The position numbers and the translations under genes were made by a program. This document shows positions 1 to 4,760 of a stretch of DNA of 7,414 nt, piece after piece (positions within the stretch are counted from its first letter, which is position 1; each line of letters opens with the position of its first letter). The notes under the pieces are model-generated. The model ran no database searches, was not told the DNA's origin, and saw nothing but the letters and a program-made list of their open reading frames with translations. The stretch is from JACNIZ01 sp964344765 (GTDB lineage Bacteria; Planctomycetota; UBA1135), in assembly GCA_964344765.1 (NCBI GenBank), contig CAYFOM010000068.1, positions 1 through 7,414 of the forward strand, read 5' to 3'.

Positions 1-30
1 AAGACAGGGCGGTTGCAGGGACGAGGGAAT

Positions 31-195
31 TTACAGAAAGGATGTTACGCTAACTACTTTCGCATACTTGGCCATACTTCCAAATGAAAAGGATTCTTTA
101 TATTCGAGGTCACTGCTCTCCCTCGCGAGGATTCTTCCCCTCGAATCAACTCGTGATAATCTACGACGAAGCTTTTGAGATCTAGTCTTGGACAT
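31..195 (-). CDS. Truncated AlbA_2/Schlafen-type protein, probable first integron cassette gene
   Basis: This 54-residue reading frame starts at ATG (195-193) and stops at TAA (33-31). The first 24 residues are basic and Arg-rich. Residues 26-46 carry an ESSDLEYKESF stretch followed by GSMAKYAK. That resembles the start of AlbA_2/Schlafen-type putative DNA-binding domains, where 'ESxxLEFKESF...YAK' is usually followed by a Phe-Ala-Asn segment and a Gly-Gly turn. Here the resemblance ends at the codons spanning a GTTAGC hexamer (54-49), and the frame stops six codons later, so the rest of the domain is missing. The ATG lies only 10 bases past another GTTAGC (211-206) downstream of intI. Very short leaders are typical of integron cassette genes. 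GC is about 46%, lower than the metabolic genes. Family membership rests on my recall of the motif. The product is probably not functional as an AlbA_2 protein. Confidence 0.5.
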   Translation of the reverse strand: MSKTRSQKLRRRLSRVDSRGRILARESSDLEYKESFSFGSMAKYAKVVSVTSFL

Positions 196-204
196 ATTGT
201 GTCT

Positions 205-306
205 TGCTAACGGGAATTGGACAGGTCTGCGTTGGGTTGACGGGGTTGATATGCAGACCTGGGGTTGGGGGATAGGATAGCGGGTTTTGGTTTAGGGGTG
301 GGAGGT
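205..306 (-). other. Candidate integron attI region downstream of intI
   Basis: This noncoding stretch lies between the integrase stop and the first leftward ORF. On the minus strand it ends in GTTAGCA (211-205). That fits the invariant GTT and the next two purines of the integron core GTTRRRY, but the last two positions deviate. It also holds a perfect inverted repeat (222-230 with 253-261) and, on the plus strand, three GGGTTG repeats (234-239, 243-248, 262-267). One exact GTTRRRY match, GTTGGGT, lies at 231-237 on plus. attI sites generally pair a core site with weaker GTT-containing repeats bound by IntI. Position, the GTT repeats and the cassette-like ORF right after the core support the call. 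No experimental or homology proof is visible. Confidence 0.4.
222..261. repeat. Perfect 9-base inverted repeat 3' of intI
   Basis: CAGGTCTGC (222-230) is exactly complementary to GCAGACCTG (253-261), with 22 bases between. The loop holds GTT-containing repeats. Neither strand has a T-run after the stem, so it does not look like an intrinsic terminator. It lies in the candidate attI and could be an integrase binding or folding element. Confidence 0.6.
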
Positions 307-1278
307 TTAGAGGCGGTCGAGGGGGCTTTGTACTCCTAGGGCTCCGCGGTTTAGGACGTGGGTGTAGATCATTGTTGTTTTGACGGAGACGTGGCCGAGG
401 AGTTCTTGGATGGTGCGGATGTCGGAGCCGGATTCTAGGAGGTGGGTGGCGAAGGAGTGGCGGAATGTGTGGGTAGTCACGCGTTTGTTGATGCCGGCGG
501 CGGTGGCGGCTTCTCGGACTGCTTTCTGCAGAACGGTTTCGTGTAAGTGGTGGCGTCGGTGGCGGTTGGTTTCGGGGTGGAGGTATTTGGACGTCGCCGG
601 AAAGACCCATTGCCAGGGCCAATCCCATGGGGCTTTGGGGAGTTTGGATTCCAATGCACCAGGCAATGCGACTGAGCCGTGGCCTTGGTTTAGGTCGGAG
701 CGGTGTTGGGCTTTGACCCAGGCTAGGTGGTCTTTGAGCTCGAGGGATAGCTTGGCTGGCAGCATGGTGCGTCGGTCTTTGCCGCCTTTGCCGGATCGGA
801 TTTGAAGCTCGCGACGATCGAAGTCGATGTCTTTGACCCTGAGTCGGCAGCACTCCATGAGGCGCAAACCAGACCCGTATAACATGCTCGCCATCAAGCG
901 CGTGGTGCCGTGCATTTCTCGCAGGACTCGCTGTACTTCTTGCACCGACATAACCACTGGAATGGTCTTTTTCCGCCTTGCCCTTACAACGTTTTTCATC
1001 CACGGCAGTTCTTGGCCATGGGCTTCTTTGTAAAAGAAGAGCAGTGCGGCCAAAGCTTGATTCTGAGTTCCCGCCCCCACCCGGCGCTTGGTCGCCAACA
1101 TCGTCAAAAAAGCTTCCACCTCAACCAATCCCAAGTCCAGGGGATTGCGCCCGCCGCTGAAGGCTGCAAACTCGAGAATCCAACGGCAATATGTGTCGAC
1201 GGTGCGCGGGCTCATATGCCGCAGGGCGGCTCTCTCCCGCACACGCGAGAGCAGGCGATCTAACGATTGAATTTGCAT
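307..1278 (-). CDS. intI: Integron integrase (site-specific tyrosine recombinase)
   Basis: IntI recombines folded single-stranded attC sites of gene cassettes with attI, inserting and excising cassettes. From the ATG at 1278-1276 the protein has 323 residues (class 1 IntI1 has 337). An N-terminal SAM-like core-binding domain (about 1-100) precedes the catalytic domain. All tyrosine-recombinase residues are present: R139 (YGSGLR), K164 (SGKGGKDRR), H270 and R273 (HTFRHSFATHLL), H296 (LLGH) and Y305 (TMIYTHV). The insertion that sets IntI apart from XerC/D is clear at about 202-248, with WPWQWVFPAT and RRHHLHET. The C-terminus GVQSPLDRL matches the IntI1 end in my memory, so the gene is complete. 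Alternative TTG starts at 1296 or 1287 would overlap the upstream NYN gene. No Shine-Dalgarno is obvious for any start. The gene follows the NYN gene on the same strand and points toward a cassette-like ORF, the reverse of the class 1 layout. Confidence 0.96.
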   Translation of the reverse strand: MQIQSLDRLLSRVRERAALRHMSPRTVDTYCRWILEFAAFSGGRNPLDLGLVEVEAFLTMLATKRRVGAGTQNQALAALLFFYKEAHGQELPWMKNVVRARRKKTIPVVMSVQEVQRVLREMHGTTRLMASMLYGSGLRLMECCRLRVKDIDFDRRELQIRSGKGGKDRRTMLPAKLSLELKDHLAWVKAQHRSDLNQGHGSVALPGALESKLPKAPWDWPWQWVFPATSKYLHPETNRHRRHHLHETVLQKAVREAATAAGINKRVTTHTFRHSFATHLLESGSDIRTIQELLGHVSVKTTMIYTHVLNRGALGVQSPLDRL

Positions 1279-1283
1279 CCGAT

Positions 1284-1892
1284 TCAAGGGAAGCAAAAGT
1301 CGGAGTGCGCCAGCAACTCATGCCTCGGCTGCTGGCCCATGGTGTCAAGAAAAACTCGAATCCCCTCTCTGCGCGCAAATTTCATCGCCGGAATGAAATC
1401 GCAGTCGCCGGTCACCAAAACGATTTCGTTTACCAATCGCCCTAGTGCCAACCTAGCAATATCCAATCCGATTCTAAGGTCCACTCCTTTCTGCACGAAG
1501 TCTGGCACAAAGTCCGAACCACTCAGGAGCCTGTTTTGTTGGCGCAAACTCCGTGTGGCTCTTGGGCCAACCTTCCAGCCTCGTTTTTGCAATTCACCCA
1601 AACGGAGCGCCACGCCGGGCGATTCCGCCAGAGTTCGTTGAAGAGCGCGGCTTCTCACACATATCTCCGATTTTGCGAAATCAAACCGCTTCGAATCGAC
1701 AGGCCGAATCAATCGATCTTCAGCAGGCGGAGCATCGTAAAAGTAAATCCGTAGAAGCTCTGAGCCACTAAGCACCGGCAGCCGCCCCAAACCAGAGCAG
1801 TATTCAAGTACATCAGCAGCAGCAGGGAAGTCCCCTAGCCTGCTATTCAGCTGCCTACAAACAAAGGCCCCATCAAGTAAAACGGCATACAT
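1284..1892 (-). CDS. NYN-domain (PIN-like, LabA/DUF88 type) putative nuclease
   Basis: NYN proteins have a PIN-like fold. Characterised relatives are metal-dependent RNases, so RNA cleavage is the likely activity here; the substrate is unknown. From the ATG at 1892-1890 the protein has 202 residues. The first strand carries VLLDGAF with D7. A middle segment GVDLRIGLDIARLAL supplies D138 and D144, and VTGDCDFIPAMKFARREG supplies D163 and D165, giving the expected acidic cluster. I chose this start because the conserved first strand begins at residue 2. A TTG start at 1940 would add 16 residues that look unrelated to the domain. The C-terminus ends soon after the usual final 'HSD' segment, perhaps slightly short. 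Its stop (1286-1284) lies 5 bases before the intI ATG, so the two are probably co-transcribed. A sampled line inside the gene is about 48% GC, lower than its neighbours. Confidence 0.85.
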   Translation of the reverse strand: MYAVLLDGAFVCRQLNSRLGDFPAAADVLEYCSGLGRLPVLSGSELLRIYFYDAPPAEDRLIRPVDSKRFDFAKSEICVRSRALQRTLAESPGVALRLGELQKRGWKVGPRATRSLRQQNRLLSGSDFVPDFVQKGVDLRIGLDIARLALGRLVNEIVLVTGDCDFIPAMKFARREGIRVFLDTMGQQPRHELLAHSDFCFP

Positions 1893-1976
1893 CAGCCCAA
1901 AACAAAAAAGTGCCCGGGAAGTACGCGGCGCTCTTTGCAAAGCGCTCTTGGATTCGAGACGTACCCCCCGAGCGGG

Positions 1977-1994
1977 ATCGCCCCTTCGGGCGAT
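1977..1994. repeat. 7-base-pair hairpin in the divergent intergenic region
   Basis: ATCGCCC (1977-1983) and GGGCGAT (1988-1994) pair perfectly around the loop CTTC. No T-run follows on either strand, so an intrinsic terminator is unlikely. On the minus strand it would fall in the transcribed leader of the NYN gene if the TATACT at 2016-2011 is used. Confidence 0.45.
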
Positions 1995-2086
1995 GGGCTG
2001 ATTTGGCCGAAGTATATCATCTCACCTTAGAAGACGGCTTTGCGGTGAAATGGTTACAGCAAACCGCCACACTCCCCCCACATCGC

Positions 2087-2092
2087 TACAAT
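2087..2092 (+). promoter_or_regulatory. Possible -10 hexamer TACAAT giving a leaderless transcript
   Basis: TACAAT matches the sigma70-type -10 consensus at five of six positions. Transcription would start near 2098-2100, at or next to the ATG at 2100. No -35 match is visible at 16-18 bases upstream. The bases between it and the ATG are TC-run only, with no ribosome binding site. Confidence 0.3.
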
Positions 2093-2099
2093 CCCCCCC

Positions 2100-3134
2100 A
2101 TGACCGACGTCGATCGTATCCTTGAAGTCGCCCAGGACGCTGGACGCAAGGCAGCAGCCTTGTGCCGCGCGGTGCATGCCAGCACGCCCGAATCCATGGA
2201 CAAGGGGGACAAGTCTCCCGTCACCATCGCCGATTACGGCAGCCAGGCGGTCATCCTGCGCGCCATCGCCGCCGCTTTCCCGGACCATGCGATCATTGCA
2301 GAAGAAGGTAGTGAGCACCTTCGCGAATCGGCCGGTGACGACGGCGCGGCCAAGATCGTCAAGTTGGTCAACGACGTGATTTCCGGCGACGGTGCAGACG
2401 CCGCCGATTTCGAGCAAGTTTGCGCTTGGATCGATCACGCCGGCCCCGCCACTCCGGAAAACGCCGCGTCGGCAACTTTGGCTCACGAATTCACCTGGTC
2501 CATCGACCCGATCGACGGCACCAAAGGTTTCCTGCGCCGCCAGCAATACGCGGTCGCCATCGGACTGCTGCGCAACGGCGTGCCCTACGCCGGCGTCATG
2601 GTTTGCCCGAACCTACCTGTCGACCTCAACAACCCCGACGGTCAAGTCGGCGTCATGTATGTGGCCGCCGAAGGTCGCGGTTGCACTCGCGTGCCCATCG
2701 ACGGCGGCGACTCCGGTCCGGCCAACGCCAGCACCAACGGCAACTCCGCCGATTGGCGCGTGTTGGGTTCGGTTGAATCGGCCCACGGCGACCCGGCGCT
2801 GGTCGTCAAAATGATGGAAGAAGCCAACATCGCCGGCGGCTTCGTGCGCTACGACTCGCAGGTCAAGTACGGCATCATCGCCGAAGGCGCCGCCGAGGTT
2901 TACTTGCGCCCGCGCTCCAAGCCGGACTACCGCGAGAACATCTGGGATCACGTCGCCGGTGTGATTGTTGCCCAAGAAGCAGGCGGCGTTGTCACCGACA
3001 CCGACGGCAAGCCGCTGGACTTCACCCTCGGCAAAAAGCTGACTGAAAACCGCGGCGTTTTGGCCACTGCTAGTCAAGCAGTGACCGATGCCGTCGTCGC
3101 GGGAATTGCCGCGGCCGAGAAGGCACTGGCATAA
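2100..3134 (+). CDS. HAL2/SAL1-type 3'(2'),5'-bisphosphate nucleotidase (inositol monophosphatase superfamily)
   Basis: Enzymes of this type hydrolyse adenosine 3',5'-bisphosphate (PAP), the by-product of sulfotransferase and PAPS reductase reactions, to AMP. Some also remove phosphate from inositol polyphosphates. The 344-residue length is close to plant SAL1. Metal-site motifs of the superfamily are all present: D45 in IADYGSQA, E68-E69 in IAEEGS, DPIDGT at 136-141 and WDHVAG at 282-287. YDSQVKYG (251-258) and the long insertion between the EE and DPIDGT motifs are HAL2/SAL1 traits and differ from E. coli CysQ. GDKSPVTIADYGSQ and GTKGFLRRQQYAVAI are typical of that branch. No signal peptide is seen, so it is cytoplasmic. 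The ATG is preceded by seven C bases and no Shine-Dalgarno. It is the only plus-strand gene before maeB and converges on the hydrolase with a 31-base gap. PAP phosphatase activity is inferred from family motifs. Confidence 0.9.
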   Translation: MTDVDRILEVAQDAGRKAAALCRAVHASTPESMDKGDKSPVTIADYGSQAVILRAIAAAFPDHAIIAEEGSEHLRESAGDDGAAKIVKLVNDVISGDGADAADFEQVCAWIDHAGPATPENAASATLAHEFTWSIDPIDGTKGFLRRQQYAVAIGLLRNGVPYAGVMVCPNLPVDLNNPDGQVGVMYVAAEGRGCTRVPIDGGDSGPANASTNGNSADWRVLGSVESAHGDPALVVKMMEEANIAGGFVRYDSQVKYGIIAEGAAEVYLRPRSKPDYRENIWDHVAGVIVAQEAGGVVTDTDGKPLDFTLGKKLTENRGVLATASQAVTDAVVAGIAAAEKALA

Positions 3135-3149
3135 AGCCGACGCCTTCCC

Positions 3150-3163
3150 GCCAGTCCGCTGGC
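3150..3163. repeat. Small hairpin between convergent genes
   Basis: GCCAG (3150-3154) pairs with CTGGC (3159-3163) around TCCG, in the 31-base gap between the nucleotidase stop and the hydrolase stop. It has no T-run, so it is at best a weak or processing-type 3' end element. Confidence 0.3.
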
Positions 3164-3165
3164 CG

Positions 3166-4014
3166 CTAGAGGAAGTGGCTCATCATGAACATCGCGACAA
3201 AACCGCAAATGATGGGCCCAGTCCCATGGTGCCTTGCGATTCCATGGCCGGCACCTGGAATTACCAACATGTCATGCGGGATACCCACCTGCTCGGCCTT
3301 TTGATCTAAGGCTTCCGCTTTCTCGAAGGGGACGGTGTAGTCTTCAACGCCATGGGCTATGCACAAAGGCGGATCGCCTGCATCCAAAAAGTCGGGGTCG
3401 GTCGCCCCGGCGATAGAAACCACCGCTTGGACCGCATTCGATGGCCCTAGGTTGGACGAATTCAGGGCTTCGAGCTCTGTAAACCGGCCAGACATCGCCG
3501 CCACCAAAGTACCCATGGCTCCGGCACTGGATCCGCCAAGAGCAATGCGATTTCCATCAATTTGGTAGGTAGCTGCATTCATACGCGCCCACCGCACTGC
3601 CGCCAATTGATCGGATGCAACGTTTCTGGCAGCGATCTCTCTTTCCGCTAGGCCGCTTACGGAATCGTCTAGGCGATAATTTATGACTAAACACACGTAG
3701 CCGCGGGCGGCGAAGTATTTGCCGTATTCCTGGAGGTCGGCCTTATCGCCATAAATGAATCTTCCGCCGTGGGTCCAAATCAAAGTCGGCCGCCCGGTCG
3801 TTAATGGATCGTTTAGCGGTTCGTACAGGTCAAGGTGAAGAGTCTCGGTTACGGGAGCAGTTAAGCTCGGAGCGGATGCATATGGGATATCCGAAGTTTT
3901 AGTCCATGAGAAGATCGGGTCGATGTATCGGACACCGGAGGATTGCGCTTGGCCCGACCCCGCTAAGACGATTGCAAAGGCCCACAGAAACACGAAAGGT
4001 TGAAGGAATTTCAT
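3166..4014 (-). CDS. Secreted alpha/beta hydrolase (carboxylesterase/lipase-like)
   Basis: A 282-residue protein starting at ATG (4014-4012). It has a signal peptide: a short basic N-terminus (MKF), a hydrophobic core to about residue 18, and a likely signal peptidase I site after GQA (A23). The mature part is an alpha/beta hydrolase of the esterase/lipase type. THGGRF (81-86) forms the HGG oxyanion-hole motif, GSSAG (161-165) the nucleophile elbow with S163, HGVEDYTVPF (221-230) the acid D225, and GAGHGI (254-259) the catalytic H257. The triad is intact, so an ester-hydrolysing enzyme outside the cytoplasm is likely; the substrate cannot be read from the sequence. Relatives include feruloyl/acetyl esterases and bacterial carboxylesterases of unknown function. 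It lies downstream of the carbonic-anhydrase-like gene on the same strand with a 145-base gap holding hairpins, so it is probably transcribed separately. Confidence 0.88.
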   Translation of the reverse strand: MKFLQPFVFLWAFAIVLAGSGQAQSSGVRYIDPIFSWTKTSDIPYASAPSLTAPVTETLHLDLYEPLNDPLTTGRPTLIWTHGGRFIYGDKADLQEYGKYFAARGYVCLVINYRLDDSVSGLAEREIAARNVASDQLAAVRWARMNAATYQIDGNRIALGGSSAGAMGTLVAAMSGRFTELEALNSSNLGPSNAVQAVVSIAGATDPDFLDAGDPPLCIAHGVEDYTVPFEKAEALDQKAEQVGIPHDMLVIPGAGHGIARHHGTGPIICGFVAMFMMSHFL

Positions 4015-4086
4015 ATGCCCAATCTAGGGCTCAATCCCAGGGGAATCCGAAGTTTCAACCCAGCAATAGTTTGGGCTCTTCGATAT

Positions 4087-4131
4087 TTTGCGGGACGCAA
4101 ACCGAGTCCGGCATGACTGCTGCCATGCCGG
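4087..4131. repeat. Two tandem hairpins between the hydrolase and carbonic-anhydrase-like genes
   Basis: TTTGCG/CGCAAA (4087-4101, loop GGA) is followed by CCGGCATG/CATGCCGG (4108-4131, 8-base loop). The second can extend by about four more pairs if G-U is allowed. They lie 3' of the carbonic-anhydrase-like gene and 5' of the hydrolase gene. They may act as a transcription end or mRNA-stability element, but no T-run follows. Confidence 0.45.
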
Positions 4132-4159
4132 GCTTCGTACCCTGAGGGCGCGATCGAAA

Positions 4160-4570
4160 TTAAGCGCGCGCGGCGACGAATTCAGACACCACCGGCTGTG
4201 GGCCGGAGATATCCGCCCACAGTCCGATCACTTCCATGTCGGAATAGTGACCGCGTAGGAAACTAACTGCTTTACGCAGTTCTTCGTGCTGCTCTTCGTC
4301 CGGGATTGGATTGCGCGCACAACCGGAATGGGCGACCACGGCGATTTGTTTCGAGTCGTGGGCGTCGATGGAAATATTCACCATCTTCAGCGCGGAAACG
4401 ACCTCGGGGATCATTTCGCGGTGGCCGTCGGCGGCTTCGGCCAGGTGCAAAACCACGCCGGCTTCAGTGATGGTGTCGACGTAATCGGCCTGAAAACGCT
4501 CGCGCAGGAAGTCGTTGACCGGGGTTTGGACCCGGCCATCGATGCAGTTGATGACGGTGCAGAAGCTCAC
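4160..4570 (-). CDS. Small beta-carbonic-anhydrase-like zinc protein
   Basis: The protein has the beta-carbonic anhydrase zinc motifs. C9-x-D11-x-R13 lies in INCIDGR, and H81-x-x-C84 in VAHSGCARNP. Beta-CAs use Cys-His-Cys to hold zinc and the Asp-Arg pair at the active site to hydrate CO2. From the GTG start at 4570-4568 it has 136 residues, shorter than classical beta-CAs (about 200). It matches a family of short CA-like proteins that begin directly with 'FCTxINCxDGR' and have a TITEAG segment near residue 33. In-frame ATG starts further upstream (as far as 4822) would overlap the maeB coding region and add unconserved sequence, so I prefer the GTG although no Shine-Dalgarno is clear. Carbonic anhydrase activity in these short proteins is uncertain; zinc binding is well supported. 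It is cytoplasmic and divergent from maeB. Confidence 0.8.
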   Translation of the reverse strand: MSFCTVINCIDGRVQTPVNDFLRERFQADYVDTITEAGVVLHLAEAADGHREMIPEVVSALKMVNISIDAHDSKQIAVVAHSGCARNPIPDEEQHEELRKAVSFLRGHYSDMEVIGLWADISGPQPVVSEFVAARA

Positions 4571-4760
4571 AGCTAGGTGGGTTGAGTTGGCGCAGATTTT
4601 AGCGATTCCAGGCAGCCATTGACCACCCCGGTGCACTTCGCCTTCCGGCCACCAAATAGGCTCTAAAACCGCCGAAATCCACTGGTATTTGCTGGATTTC
4701 CGCCCGGCGAGGATTAATTCAGGGGCAAATGGGCCCCTCATGCGGGGACTCCCGAAAACC
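4571..4760. promoter_or_regulatory. Shared divergent region between the carbonic-anhydrase-like gene and maeB, with maeB leader hairpins
   Basis: These 190 bases must hold promoters in both directions; I see no strong sigma70 pair. Just before maeB lie two hairpins: AGGGGC/GCCCCT (4721-4738) and a smaller CGGG/CCCG (4743-4754) that ends 6 bases before the maeB ATG. They cover the place where a ribosome binding site would be. Confidence 0.35.

Larger units (their letters stand above)
1893..2099. promoter_or_regulatory. Divergent intergenic region between the NYN-intI pair and the bisphosphate nucleotidase
   Basis: This region must hold the promoters for both directions. On minus, TATACT (2016-2011) is a good -10 hexamer for NYN-intI, but I find no matching -35. 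On plus, TACAAT (2087-2092) sits 8 bases before the nucleotidase ATG. Two hairpins are visible: GCGCT/AGCGC (1928-1945) and ATCGCCC/GGGCGAT (1977-1994). I saw no convincing LexA operator. Confidence 0.35.

Noticed and set aside
222..261. Inverted repeat as an intrinsic terminator of intI
   Set aside because: The loop is 22 bases and there is no T-run on the minus strand after the stem, so a terminator role is not supported.
182..1003. 273-residue minus-strand ORF overlapping intI in another frame
   Set aside because: It is a shadow of intI: low-complexity Pro/Arg/His-rich translation, no domain, and the intI frame has every catalytic motif.
2050..2066. LexA (SOS) operator upstream of NYN-intI
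   Set aside because: Only a CTGT half-site is present on the minus strand; the matching ACAG at the right spacing is absent.
2022..2546. 174-residue minus-strand ORF over the 5' half of the bisphosphate nucleotidase
   Set aside because: It is antisense to a clearly recognised gene and shows no family motif of its own.
4689..4718. TTGCTG and GATTAA as a maeB promoter
   Set aside because: The spacing is acceptable, but each hexamer matches the consensus at only about three of six positions, too weak to call.
4689..4760. Longer MaeB N-terminus from 4689 or 4740
   Set aside because: The extra residues precede the normal family start. The 761-residue form from 4761 matches E. coli MaeB length, and the upstream part overlaps leader hairpins.
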